Shown: positions 37,567-45,731 of the stretch, one piece after another
How the letters are laid out: each line of letters begins with the position of its first letter
Numbering within the stretch: position 1 is the stretch's first letter
Source of the DNA: a virus
Direction: 5' to 3' (one strand)
Length of the DNA stretch: 64,000 nucleotides
Virus record (IMG/VR): IMGVR_UViG_3300009376_001132
Span: 50,769 to 114,768 of that record
The notes under the pieces: model-generated
Database searches by the model: none
Seen by the model: the letters and a program-made list of their open reading frames with translations, nothing else
What the model was told of the DNA's origin: nothing
Position numbers and translations under genes: made by a program

Positions 37567-38021
37567 TAGAGGTTCTTTAGTTCTTGCATGATCAGGTCAC
37601 GAATAGAGTCCAGCGATTCCTTGCTAACTTTCTCGTCTTCCTTTTCTTTATCAATTGCTTTGTCCCGAGAACCCTTCCACTCCGCTTCTGCGGACTCTAC
37701 CTCACCATCACCATCAAAATCTTTCTTGGCTTTCTTGGATTCTTCTTGGCGGTACTGGTCTCTTGGGTTTGTGCCAATGTTGAGAGTGTTAAGTACATCT
37801 CGAATTTCAATTTCGACGGCGTTGGCAGTCTTGGGATCAAGAGTGAGGGGCGCTAATTTGAAGACCAAATTCATAATCTGATTTCTGAAGTCGTCAGCCG
37901 CACCCTCGTGTTCCCACGACATTGGGCTTGGGCTGCGAGGGTCCTCAAGTTCTTGAAGGTTTTGGTATTCTTCTTTTATGATTTGCGCTAACCGTTTTTT
38001 AGTGATTTTATATTGGGACAT
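37566..38021 (-). CDS. Tagged protein with EF-hand-like loop
   Basis: 151 residues. The start KITKKRLAQIIKEEYQNLQE is the second tag class, with I-K-E|E as possible cleavage site. The body has FDGDGEVESAEAEW, in DxDxDGxVxxxE spacing, an EF-hand-like calcium loop, in a KKAKKDFDGDGEVESAEAEWKGSRDKA context. The C-terminus is charged and helical. Function unknown; calcium binding is inferred. Confidence 0.65.
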   Translation of the reverse strand: MSQYKITKKRLAQIIKEEYQNLQELEDPRSPSPMSWEHEGAADDFRNQIMNLVFKLAPLTLDPKTANAVEIEIRDVLNTLNIGTNPRDQYRQEESKKAKKDFDGDGEVESAEAEWKGSRDKAIDKEKEDEKVSKESLDSIRDLIMQELKNL

Positions 38022-38031
38022 TATTTTCTCC

Positions 38032-38859
38032 TTACATTCCTATGCTTGTGATTCTAAGAGCGTCGCCAAGCTTGTACCATAGATTAAACACCTGACCAGC
38101 GGCCTTATCGCCTTGGGCTGCTGTGTTTAAAGTGGTGTCCACGATACTCCAAGCCTCCTGCACAGTAGGCGCTAGATCATTTATATTAATTGATTCGCCG
38201 GTTTGGTGGGCTTGCTGGAGGGCTACTTGCGCCTCGCCAACAGCGGTTCTGAATCCTACGTCGGCAATTGAAGCATCTCTTGATGCCGTCTCTAGCACCC
38301 CTTGGACAGCCTTGTACTCTGTGTCGGTCATAGTTTTGTCGCCAACCCGAACTGCTGCTTGAGCGTTAGACGACCCAAACAAAGCGTAAATAATCAGAAT
38401 GATTATAACAGCAACAATAATTTTATAAAGTATAGGATGCTTCTCCTGAAACTTATCAATCGCATCTAACACTTTTCTGGCATACTTGGAAAAGAACTGA
38501 ATGCCACGGCTGGCCAGTCCCATCGCCTTGATCATCATATTCAAATAAAAATCGCTTACTTTTTCCCACGCTGCCTTGACGTCGGCGGCGACATTGCTAA
38601 CAATTTCACCGGCTTTGTCGTATCCTTGAACAATAAGATCCCAAAGTCCTTCTTCTAGAAGCTGTCTTTCCCCATAATCAAACGCTCTTTCAAAAATTAG
38701 GTACGCTTGCTTGTGTGATACTTTACCTCGGTCAACTTCCTTTAGCAGGTGCTGAAAATTTACCTGCTCTATTTTACCTTTTCTTTCGTAAATAAGGAAT
38801 GGATCCCCCGGCTGTTCCAGAAAATTGCGCCAATTCTCCATGATTAATCTATGTTGCAT
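38032..38859 (-). CDS. Capsid-tagged membrane protein, paralogue of the 11700 gene
   Basis: 275 residues. Tag MQHRLIMENWRNFLEQ, then a second site L68-E69-E70|G71 followed by GLWDLIVQGYDKAGEIVSN, aligning with the site and body of the 11700 product. A transmembrane helix lies at residues about 141-160 (ILYKIIVAVIIILIIYALF), with a helical C-terminal domain. An injected protein able to insert in a membrane, such as a DNA-ejection or pore component, is a reasonable guess. A late-type motif lies upstream at 38888. Confidence 0.68.
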   Translation of the reverse strand: MQHRLIMENWRNFLEQPGDPFLIYERKGKIEQVNFQHLLKEVDRGKVSHKQAYLIFERAFDYGERQLLEEGLWDLIVQGYDKAGEIVSNVAADVKAAWEKVSDFYLNMMIKAMGLASRGIQFFSKYARKVLDAIDKFQEKHPILYKIIVAVIIILIIYALFGSSNAQAAVRVGDKTMTDTEYKAVQGVLETASRDASIADVGFRTAVGEAQVALQQAHQTGESININDLAPTVQEAWSIVDTTLNTAAQGDKAAGQVFNLWYKLGDALRITSIGM

Positions 38860-38887
38860 AAATAAAGCTCTCCCAAAAGTGCTACAT

Positions 38888-38896
38888 ATAAATAGT
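38888..38896 (-). promoter_or_regulatory. ACTATTTAT motif, possible late promoter element
   Basis: Minus strand GACTATTTATATGTAG, 29 nt before the tagged gene at 38859 and overlapping the previous gene's stop. Same nine bases as at 14614 and 41414. Confidence 0.35.
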
Positions 38897-39516
38897 CAAC
38901 TATTTAGGTGTTTCCTCAAATCTTTTTCGTCAACCAAGGTGTAAGTAAAGCTGTTGCCGTAGATCTTCGCTGACTCTCTGCAAAGTTCTATAAACTTATT
39001 ATAATCTTCCGCTTTTTTAAAAACTTGGCAGCCGGCACTCCATTTGTTGACAAGGTACGACTGGTCATACGGATTACTGCGGTGAATGTTTATTCCGAAA
39101 TAACCCTCCTCAGATAGAAGTGTTATATTATTATAATCTATAACCTCATCTTTGTTATTGTCCCGCCAAACTTTTACTGGTCTTCTCTGAACAAGTGCCT
39201 CGTATTTTCCTTGGTGTTTACCAAGCTGCCAAGTGCCTCGGTACTGACCTGGCGAAAGGACGGCTGTGCCTTTCGGGTTCATTGGGTTTTCTAGCCAGTA
39301 CTTCCCTGGGTCAGTTGTGGCTTGCCAGCGATGACTGATCATCAGTTCTTCTTCCCGATACATTACAAGCAGAAAATCATCAAAGGTGTTGGTTCCCTGG
39401 TTGTCACGGCGCACGCCAATTATGTTAAGGTTTAGTTTCCTGTCGGGAGTGTCAAAAAACTTGTATCCTTTGGCAGCAAAGTATGACTTTATGTCTTTAG
39501 GGGTCAGGAGTTCCAT
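38896..39516 (-). CDS. L,D-transpeptidase/YkuD-like phage protein
   Basis: 206 residues using the ATG at 39516; an earlier ATG at 39522 is also possible. DPGKYWLENPMNPKGTAVLSPGQYRGTWQLGKHQGKYEALVQRRPVKVWRD and GYFGINIHRSNPYDQSYLVNKWSAGCQVFKKAEDY show a YkuD-like catalytic pattern, His followed by S-x-G-C. Such enzymes cross-link or modify peptidoglycan; the phage group may instead hydrolyse or bind it. No signal peptide, so delivery would need a holin or packaging in the virion. Confidence 0.7.
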   Translation of the reverse strand: MELLTPKDIKSYFAAKGYKFFDTPDRKLNLNIIGVRRDNQGTNTFDDFLLVMYREEELMISHRWQATTDPGKYWLENPMNPKGTAVLSPGQYRGTWQLGKHQGKYEALVQRRPVKVWRDNNKDEVIDYNNITLLSEEGYFGINIHRSNPYDQSYLVNKWSAGCQVFKKAEDYNKFIELCRESAKIYGNSFTYTLVDEKDLRKHLNS

Positions 39517-39874
39517 CAGCATCTTCGGATGCACTGGTGGTTGCTCCTTCTTTTTTGGAAGGTTCTGAAATAGGCTTGTTAAGATTTTTAATAAGTGAGT
39601 CCACAATTTCCTGCACCTCCCTGTCTGGATTCTTCATCTTGTATAGTAGTTTATCTTCATCTTCCGAAAACTTTAAGTCTGCCATATCTGTTTTATAATA
39701 CATCAACATGGTTAAGTAGGCAGGTAGATCAAAATCAGGCTCAGTCTGAACCTTGTTTCTAATCCATTTCATGACTCGGGCTGCAAAGAAAGCTTTTTCG
39801 GCGTGAACTAAATTGTCTTCACCGTCTTTGATGTAGCCTTCTTCTTCTAGCAGCTTGAGGACGTCAAAGGTCAC
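39497..39874 (-). CDS. Hypothetical protein
   Basis: 125 residues, MTFDVLKLLEEEGYIKDGEDNLVHAEKAFFAARVMKWIRNKV, mainly helical, with an acidic/serine C-terminal tail (SKKEGATTSASEDADGTPDP). It overlaps the transpeptidase-like and kinase-like genes. No family recognised. Confidence 0.62.
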   Translation of the reverse strand: MTFDVLKLLEEEGYIKDGEDNLVHAEKAFFAARVMKWIRNKVQTEPDFDLPAYLTMLMYYKTDMADLKFSEDEDKLLYKMKNPDREVQEIVDSLIKNLNKPISEPSKKEGATTSASEDADGTPDP

Positions 39875-40815
39875 TCTGCCCCCTGTTCGTCTCTTGTTTG
39901 TCTCATACGAGCAATCCGCTCGGCAGATTCTCGGTCTCCACGGAAACCGCCTGCTCCGCCGGGCTCAAGAGTTTGGACGCCACGGCGTTCAAGTTCGCCC
40001 TCAATCCACGCTTGTCCGACTGGGTTTTTGACCGGGGCATCCACAAAGTCGTCCAGTCCTTTGACCGCTGAGTCAGGTGGTGGCCCTGGGGCATCGTTCA
40101 TAATAATTGTAAAGTCGTTTCCAAAAAGTTGAGCGTAGGCTTTCAGGTTTTCCTGTACCTGAGTCCACAGGTCTTCTACTGTTTCCTCGGGAAGTTGGCG
40201 TGACCTGTTTGCATTGCGTTGTTGGGCAACATCAAGAGAAGTGTTCACAAACACCATTGCGGTGTCGTATCCTAGCTTCTCCATTTTTTCTTTTTGTCCC
40301 AGGATTTTGTCGTATTGGCGGCCGGTTCCGTCAACCAGCACACCCAGGCGTCCGCTCTCAAAAAAAGCACGCTTGGCATTAAGCTGTCCTTTGGCTACAT
40401 TGCGAACAGATTCTGGGTCGCCGCCCTGAATGATATCCCACAACTCGTCGCTGGGCAGTCCCTCGATATCCGCAAGGTCTTTCGGGCTGATGCCCATCTT
40501 CATGAGTCCTCTCTCGAAGAGCGTGTCAGAGTTGACATACTTGATGCCGCTAGGAAGATACGAAGTGTTTTCCTCAAAGTATCTTGCGTGAGGCGGCTCA
40601 AGAGATCGGGCTCCCATTAGCATGTCTGCTACAAAAGATTTTCCGCTGCCTGGTCCGCCAGCCGTGAAGATTGCTTTGAGGATGCCGGGATCAAAGACCC
40701 CTTCCTCAATTACTTCGGGGCTTTCCAGTAGCCATTTATTTCTTTTTTCTGCCTGATAAGCAGAAACGACCTCGGTAATCAAATTACGGAGGTCGTTTGC
40801 TTGAAAACGGTTCAT
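39871..40815 (-). CDS. Zeta-toxin-like kinase with LxE-type processing site
   Basis: 314 residues from the ATG at 40815 (GGGAG ribosome site upstream). The N-terminus MNRFQANDLRNLITEVVSAY resembles the second tag class, with an I36-E37-E38|G39 site just before GVFDPGILKAIFTAGGPGSGKSFV, a Walker A. Downstream YVNSDTLFERGLMKMG, GVLVDGTGRQYDKILG and VFVNTSLDVAQQRNANRSRQ match zeta-toxin/polynucleotide-kinase-like P-loop kinases. Zeta toxins phosphorylate UDP-sugars and block wall synthesis. As a packaged effector it could act on the host, but a housekeeping kinase role is equally possible. Confidence 0.75.
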   Translation of the reverse strand: MNRFQANDLRNLITEVVSAYQAEKRNKWLLESPEVIEEGVFDPGILKAIFTAGGPGSGKSFVADMLMGARSLEPPHARYFEENTSYLPSGIKYVNSDTLFERGLMKMGISPKDLADIEGLPSDELWDIIQGGDPESVRNVAKGQLNAKRAFFESGRLGVLVDGTGRQYDKILGQKEKMEKLGYDTAMVFVNTSLDVAQQRNANRSRQLPEETVEDLWTQVQENLKAYAQLFGNDFTIIMNDAPGPPPDSAVKGLDDFVDAPVKNPVGQAWIEGELERRGVQTLEPGGAGGFRGDRESAERIARMRQTRDEQGAE

Positions 40816-40831
40816 GTTTTCTCCCGAAGGA

Positions 40832-41365
40832 TTACTTGCGGCGAAGGAGTCGTTCAACCACTCGCTTGAGAACTGCTTCGGTAAGGTCCTCATCGTCAAT
40901 CATATCGATGTTGAGTTCTTCATCCTTGCGGTTGTAAGCCATATCACGTCCAGCGGGAGCGGGCTCTTCCTCTTCGGCAGCAGGCTCTTCGAGAGCGACC
41001 GCTTCAGGTGGCTCTTCGCCCATTTCCATTTCCATTTCGCCTTCGGCTTCTCCAGCCTCACCTTCGACTTCAATGTCAACACCTGTTTCGTCGGCGATGG
41101 CATCTACAACGGCAGTGACGATGCGCTCAACAGCTTCCTCTTCTCCTGCCGGAGCCGCTGCGTCCATTTCTTCAGCGCCGGGTTCTTCAACGGGTACTTC
41201 CATGTCTTCCGCACCAGCTTCCTCAGCGTCGAGTTCCTCCCCTTCCTCTTCTTGTTCATACAGGTCTGTATCCTCAAGGAAAGTTTCAGTCAAGGGATGG
41301 ATGTTAGCAAGCTTACCCCAGCGACGAACTACTGTTTCTTTAATGAGTGCCTTTTTCTTCGACAT
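40832..41365 (-). CDS. Acidic prohead scaffold/core-like protein
   Basis: 177 residues from ATG at 41365 (GGAG upstream). The basic start MSKKKALIKETVVRRWGKLANIHPLTETFLED is followed by a very acidic region of Glu/Ala runs (about residues 35-120) and a basic C-terminal helix AVLKRVVERLLRRK. T4-like prohead core proteins (gp67, gp68, gp22) share this acidic, helical plan. The VVRRWGKLANI and TETFLED part resembles core proteins of marine T4-like phages. It lies next to several tagged proteins, supporting the idea of a prohead cargo module. A candidate late promoter is at 41414. Confidence 0.6.
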   Translation of the reverse strand: MSKKKALIKETVVRRWGKLANIHPLTETFLEDTDLYEQEEEGEELDAEEAGAEDMEVPVEEPGAEEMDAAAPAGEEEAVERIVTAVVDAIADETGVDIEVEGEAGEAEGEMEMEMGEEPPEAVALEEPAAEEEEPAPAGRDMAYNRKDEELNIDMIDDEDLTEAVLKRVVERLLRRK

Positions 41366-41413
41366 TGTGATGTTTTCTCCTTTTATAGATTCACGCAATG
41401 AGCGCAATCAAAA

Positions 41414-41422
41414 ATAAATAGT
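41414..41422 (-). promoter_or_regulatory. ACTATTTAT motif, possible late promoter element
   Basis: Minus strand AACTATTTATTTTTGATTG, 49 nt before the scaffold-like gene start at 41365, matching the motifs at 14614 and 38888. Confidence 0.35.
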
Positions 41423-41442
41423 TTGATAATATAGAAAAAACC

Positions 41443-41766
41443 CTATTCTTCTTCAAAAACCCCAGCAGCTTTTAATTTCTTAAACGCAGCGTGTTCAATC
41501 TGGCTGATTCTTGGGAAGCTGACACCCATCCGCTCCGCAACTTCTCGCAAACTTAGTCCGTTTTCATTCTTGCGGGCACAAACCACGGCGCAGTTGAGAT
41601 CTTCTTCGAAATTCATAAAGTTGCGACACTCAGTTTGATCGCATGGAAGTTTCCACTTTTCGTGGACCTCAAAGCAGGTTGGGCTCTCGCTATACTGAAC
41701 CTCAAAATCCGTTGGTTGACGGTCAATATCTTCTTGTTGTTCTTTTGGTGATTTTCTATAAAACAT
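41443..41766 (-). CDS. Sigma-70 region 4-like DNA-binding protein
   Basis: 107 residues from ATG at 41766, overlapping the stop of the IMP-dehydrogenase-like gene (TAATG). The C-terminus GLSLREVAERMGVSFPRISQIEHAAFKKLK is a sigma region 4.2-type helix-turn-helix (compare E-V-G-x-R-x-G-V-x-x-x-R-I-x-Q-I-E). The N-terminus has CDQTECRNFMNFEEDLNCAVVCARK with several Cys. Regions 2 and 3 are absent, so it is not a full sigma factor; it might bind -35-like DNA or redirect host RNA polymerase. Confidence 0.7.
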   Translation of the reverse strand: MFYRKSPKEQQEDIDRQPTDFEVQYSESPTCFEVHEKWKLPCDQTECRNFMNFEEDLNCAVVCARKNENGLSLREVAERMGVSFPRISQIEHAAFKKLKAAGVFEEE

Positions 41767-42806
41767 TATTTTCTTGTTCCATTCTGTGTAAAAATATGAG
41801 TTCCACTCTCTTGGGTTCCCGCAGAAGTTTGGCGAGCCCATTCTACCTTGTGGCGCAGTTCTGTCAAGTCCCGAGCGCCGGTATAAGAAAGTCCAGACTT
41901 AATCCCTCCTTCTAGGTCTCGGAGGATATCACGCACACTACCCTTGAAGGGGACATAGGACGCCACGCCCTCTGGGGTGGATGACTTGTTGCGCCAATCA
42001 AGTTGAGCATCTTTGGAAGCCATGCCTCGATATTCTTTTACTCGGACGTTACTAGGTAAACTAATTACTTTACCGGGGCTTTCGGCTGTTCCTGCCAGTA
42101 GCGAACCACACATTACAAAGTCTGCCCCCGCTGCCAACGCCTTAACAATGTCTCCCGAGCACTTAATTCCTCCGTCGGCGATGATGGCGACATCTCGGTC
42201 TGTTCTGGCGCAGTCAAGGATTGTTTGTAGTCCCGGTAAACCGTGTCCCGTAACCAGACGAGTGCTGCAAATGGAGCCACCACCAATATTACAACGTACA
42301 GCATTAGCGCCCCAATCTGCAAGATCATTGATGCCCTCCAGGGTGCAGACATTTCCTGCCATAATATAGATATGATTTCCATACTCTTCCCGCAAGGTCG
42401 TGAGGGCTTTTTTCATTAAAGAGTGATGGCCATGTGCCACATCTACACAAAGGATATCAACACCCGTGGCGATAAGAGCTTCTGCTCGCTCTAAGTAGTC
42501 GTCGGTCACGCCGATGGCAGCAGCCACCTGACCAGACCAATCTGTGTGATGAACAACTTTGTGCGCCATCTTTTGCTGTTCGGTAATTGTATTATACCGA
42601 TGGAGAACAGCAAGACCTCCTGCCTCATTCATAGCCAGAGCCATCTGGACCTCGGATACGGTGTCCATCGGAGAGGCAATCACAGGAAGGTGGAACTCCC
42701 TGTGACCAAGATTGCTGCTAATGTCTACCTCGCTCCTGCTCGTGATGTCGCTGTACTGCGGCACGATGAGCATGTCGTCGTAGGTGACTGCTTCTTTAAA
42801 CTTCAT
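41766..42806 (-). CDS. guaB: IMP dehydrogenase/GMP reductase-family enzyme
   Basis: 346 residues. The TIM-barrel blocks are present: TYDDMLIVPQYSDI at the start, VASPMDTV-like SPMDTVSEVQMALAM, DVAHGH and NIGGGSICSTRLVTGHGLPG with the catalytic Cys, ADGGIKCSGDIVKALAAGADFVM and YRGMASKDAQ. CBS domains of cellular IMPDH are absent; length and lack of CBS fit GMP reductase as well, so the exact reaction (IMP to XMP, or GMP to IMP) is not fixed. It would adjust the guanine nucleotide supply for phage DNA synthesis. Overlaps the zinc-ribbon gene. Confidence 0.85.
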   Translation of the reverse strand: MKFKEAVTYDDMLIVPQYSDITSRSEVDISSNLGHREFHLPVIASPMDTVSEVQMALAMNEAGGLAVLHRYNTITEQQKMAHKVVHHTDWSGQVAAAIGVTDDYLERAEALIATGVDILCVDVAHGHHSLMKKALTTLREEYGNHIYIMAGNVCTLEGINDLADWGANAVRCNIGGGSICSTRLVTGHGLPGLQTILDCARTDRDVAIIADGGIKCSGDIVKALAAGADFVMCGSLLAGTAESPGKVISLPSNVRVKEYRGMASKDAQLDWRNKSSTPEGVASYVPFKGSVRDILRDLEGGIKSGLSYTGARDLTELRHKVEWARQTSAGTQESGTHIFTQNGTRK

Positions 42807-43083
42807 TTTGTTTCTCCACCAATTCCTTGGCTTTCTCTTGGCAGTCCGGACAGAATAGCCAGACCTTTTCTTTCTCTGTTTTCACCACCACTCGCCAGGT
42901 CATATGTGCCTCACGAGTTTTAGGGAAATCCTTTTCACAAGTAGAACAATCTTCAGGGAGCCTGTCAAACACCCCCATCTGTTTCTTCATTTTGTTTTGC
43001 ACCCGTTCGGTCTCTTGTGCAAAAGCTTTTTCCTTTTTTCTCTTTGCTGCTCGCTTTAATTTCTTTTTGTGTTTTTTGTTCAT
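42796..43083 (-). CDS. Small basic zinc-ribbon protein
   Basis: 95 residues. Lys-rich N-terminus (MNKKHKKKLKRAAKRKKEKAF), then MGVFDRLPEDCSTCEKDFPKTREAHMTW and VWLFCPDCQEKA give two CxxC pairs, a zinc ribbon. Similar proteins are common in marine T4-like phages with no known role. Overlaps the methylase gene by 4 nt. Confidence 0.7.
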   Translation of the reverse strand: MNKKHKKKLKRAAKRKKEKAFAQETERVQNKMKKQMGVFDRLPEDCSTCEKDFPKTREAHMTWRVVVKTEKEKVWLFCPDCQEKAKELVEKQNEV

Positions 43084-44516
43084 TCTGAGGGTCCTTCGTT
43101 TTGGGTGCGGTGGCGGTTGGCGCAGAAGTCGAACCCTGGGTCCGGACTGTAGGGGAAGACATCCTCCAAAGAATCTTCTAAACTATTAGCCACCGCAATG
43201 CGCTCAGTCACTATTAGGTATAATTTGGTCACGGCAGATGGGCAAGAAACAGCATCAGGGTTCGCTCTCTTCGCCTCCTCTTCTCTCTCCATGTGCGCCT
43301 GGAGAGCCACGGAAAGAAGGCGTTGCCTGCACTCCAGCACATTGTCCGGCATTATATCAATACCATAAACAGAACCAAGGGCGGTGGCAGGCAAAACACC
43401 TGCGTCAAGCTGACGCCGAAGAACTTCTACTAAAAAATTACCATTACCACATGCCGGATCAAGAAAAGTCCAAGGCTCATCATAATGATCCCAGACCTCC
43501 GGTGGGAGTTTATCAAGCATCTTATTTACTAACTCCGGCGGAGTAAACACTTCTCCGTAAATATCCGACCTGCCTTGGGTTTTGACCGTATAATCTCCAC
43601 CAAGAAGAAGCTCCTTCGTGGGCTTCTTGCGCCAACTCTCTTCTTCTATGTAAGCCACTTCGTCGGATGTCAGATTAAAGTGATCCGCCAAATCCTCTTT
43701 CCGGAGAGAGGCTAGCGCCGCAGGCAACCGCTCAAACACTCGCTCGTTTCCAAAACCAGACCACTTAGCGGTTGTGAAGATATATTTCATCAGCGGAGAA
43801 GACAGGTTCTCTACGAGCCGGTCCCCCTTGGTGCGAGATTTAACGGGAATATAATAAGCCATGTCCGTTATTCCAATCGTCCCGTCATCATAAAATGGTT
43901 TAAGATATCCGCTCCGGGTCCACACTACCTTCTTCTCGGTCATGCACTTTTGTTCGAGAGATGAATACCATGTTTGACGATTAGTGTGAAATACTGGATA
44001 AATGTGTTGTGAGGTAGGAGTCTTGGAAAGCGTTGTTCCTGTCCGTAACAAAATATTATGATTGGTTACATAATCATGCCGAACATCCAAACAATCACAG
44101 CCCCCAAACATAACCTTATTGTGAATAGATAATGACAGCGCACACACATCGTTAGGAAGATAAAAAAGATCTTTAAAAGCAATATGACACGGGGTGTGGT
44201 TGCGATCCGACACTAGCGTAGGGTTCGCAGAGGGTGCGGAAGTTTTTGTGATAGAGTAGTCACTAAACGAGGAACCAATTCCCTCAAAGTGTTCGTCGGT
44301 ATTGAGAGACACATAGTTAACCTGATTTTCCCTCATCAGCTTTAATATTTTATTGCTAGGCGATGACCAACTCTGAGGGCTTATCCACAGCAAAATGTCT
44401 CCTTCGTCCATTTGGTCAAAGATAGTCTGAGTCATTTTGATCCACACTTTATGTTGGGTTTTCCCTTGCTTTTCCCGGTTTTGAAAAGGGGGGTTACCCA
44501 CAACTACACGTCTCAC
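43080..44516 (-). CDS. N6-adenine DNA methyltransferase, permuted motif order
   Basis: 478 residues from GTG at 44516 with GGAGGGG upstream. The NPPF catalytic motif lies at residues 8-11, while the SAM-binding block EVFTPPELVNKM ... TFLDPACGNGNFLVEVLRR is near residues 320-365. Catalytic-first order is the reverse of gamma-class enzymes such as Eco57I and matches the permuted beta-like order. The middle (residues 100-300) would be the target-recognition region. It lies beside a nuclease-like gene, so a phage restriction-modification or DNA self-marking pair is possible. Confidence 0.82.
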   Translation of the reverse strand: MRRVVVGNPPFQNREKQGKTQHKVWIKMTQTIFDQMDEGDILLWISPQSWSSPSNKILKLMRENQVNYVSLNTDEHFEGIGSSFSDYSITKTSAPSANPTLVSDRNHTPCHIAFKDLFYLPNDVCALSLSIHNKVMFGGCDCLDVRHDYVTNHNILLRTGTTLSKTPTSQHIYPVFHTNRQTWYSSLEQKCMTEKKVVWTRSGYLKPFYDDGTIGITDMAYYIPVKSRTKGDRLVENLSSPLMKYIFTTAKWSGFGNERVFERLPAALASLRKEDLADHFNLTSDEVAYIEEESWRKKPTKELLLGGDYTVKTQGRSDIYGEVFTPPELVNKMLDKLPPEVWDHYDEPWTFLDPACGNGNFLVEVLRRQLDAGVLPATALGSVYGIDIMPDNVLECRQRLLSVALQAHMEREEEAKRANPDAVSCPSAVTKLYLIVTERIAVANSLEDSLEDVFPYSPDPGFDFCANRHRTQNEGPSE

Positions 44517-44537
44517 TTTACTGTCCCCTCCACGTCG

Positions 44538-45731
44538 CTATTTGCCCAAAGGCACTTTCAGCCACATATTTGTGGATGTGGCCAATTCTTTAGACTTTTC
44601 CGGGCGCAAGTGTCCAAACTCAACAAATTGCTTGTCCTTTTTACACCAACGCCCTGCTTCATTGCACAACTGCCATGCCCCATTACGATTGAGGGTGAAG
44701 GGAATTTGCAACTCCATTAAAGGCGAACTCTTTCCGGAGGTTGTATGATGCAACCTCACATCAATGCTGCACCCGTCCTCACCCTGTCCGGACCTCTTAG
44801 TCTCCACTTCGAGTTGGTTGATCGGAATTTTTCCAATTTTCATAGTCTTCGCAAACGTCGGATCACTCAAGGTGTTCAGGGTCCGGGGCTCGCCGTTTTG
44901 GCAGAAAGTCACCACCGTTTCATGCTCGCACCCGAGACCGGCTCGGTGAAAAATACGTTCTATAAATTTATCTTGGTCGTGCTCAAGCAAGAAATTAAAC
45001 CATTTTTCAAAAATGGGAACAGCCGATTCTGTAAAACCCTTACATTTCTTTTTCCACCAGTCATCACCCGGATACACTTTATTGCCACGAAGGGCCGCTA
45101 CGCCAGCGGTTAAAATCACCAGTTCATCCAAAAGCTTGGCAGATTCCACGCCGTAATCTTTGAGGATCTCGGCTCGGGCATCTTCGCATTTCCCTTTCGA
45201 GCCAAAAGTCCGCTCTTTATCATGGGACTGGTAACGTCCTCGCCCAGCAACGTCATACGCTAGCCCCAGAAAGGTGGACAAATAGGTGCCCGATCCAACC
45301 TGAATGCGTCCGGACCTACGGTACTGTTTCAGGGAAAAGCTATAAACCATCTCGTCGAGATTGGGGTTGATGAGAGTTGTCTTTAGGTCGGTCTTTTGTC
45401 CAACCCCTTCTTTGAGCCCCTCCCGACCCCAGAACTCCACTTTTACTTTACTCTTCCCTTTGATATAGGCGTCCAACGAAAGTATAGACGTGGCGATGCT
45501 CGCCCCGCTCGAACGGGATAGAAGCTCTAGTCTGTCCAGTTCCTTCTGGAACTTGATTCTTTGCCCATCGTTTAGCGTCTGAGAGAACTCTGCGACTTCT
45601 CGGTCCTTTTCTTGCCGCAGGTCTTTGGAGTCTCCGTAAAACGCACCAGCCTTCTCAAACTCCTCAGCTACCTTAATTCCTGCTTCCATTTCGGCAACGA
45701 GTTCAGCTTTTTTCGTTAAATTGTTTGACAC
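44538..45731 (-). CDS. Restriction endonuclease-like protein, GTG start
   Basis: 397 residues using GTG at 45731; an upstream extension to 45794 overlaps the 55-residue gene more deeply. The segment WGREGLKEGVGQKTDLKTTL ... EMVYSFSLKQYRRSGRIQVGSGT (D115, then S-L-K near 133-135) has PD-(D/E)xK-like spacing. This sits 21 nt upstream of the methylase gene, the usual layout for a type II restriction-modification pair. The sequence outside that segment is unrecognised. Nuclease activity is inferred. Confidence 0.6.
   Translation of the reverse strand: MSNNLTKKAELVAEMEAGIKVAEEFEKAGAFYGDSKDLRQEKDREVAEFSQTLNDGQRIKFQKELDRLELLSRSSGASIATSILSLDAYIKGKSKVKVEFWGREGLKEGVGQKTDLKTTLINPNLDEMVYSFSLKQYRRSGRIQVGSGTYLSTFLGLAYDVAGRGRYQSHDKERTFGSKGKCEDARAEILKDYGVESAKLLDELVILTAGVAALRGNKVYPGDDWWKKKCKGFTESAVPIFEKWFNFLLEHDQDKFIERIFHRAGLGCEHETVVTFCQNGEPRTLNTLSDPTFAKTMKIGKIPINQLEVETKRSGQGEDGCSIDVRLHHTTSGKSSPLMELQIPFTLNRNGAWQLCNEAGRWCKKDKQFVEFGHLRPEKSKELATSTNMWLKVPLGK

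Noticed and set aside
39871-40815. Toxin-antitoxin locus based on the zeta-like kinase
   Set aside because: The adjacent 125-residue gene does not resemble epsilon antitoxin, and the N-terminal processing site suggests a virion cargo context.
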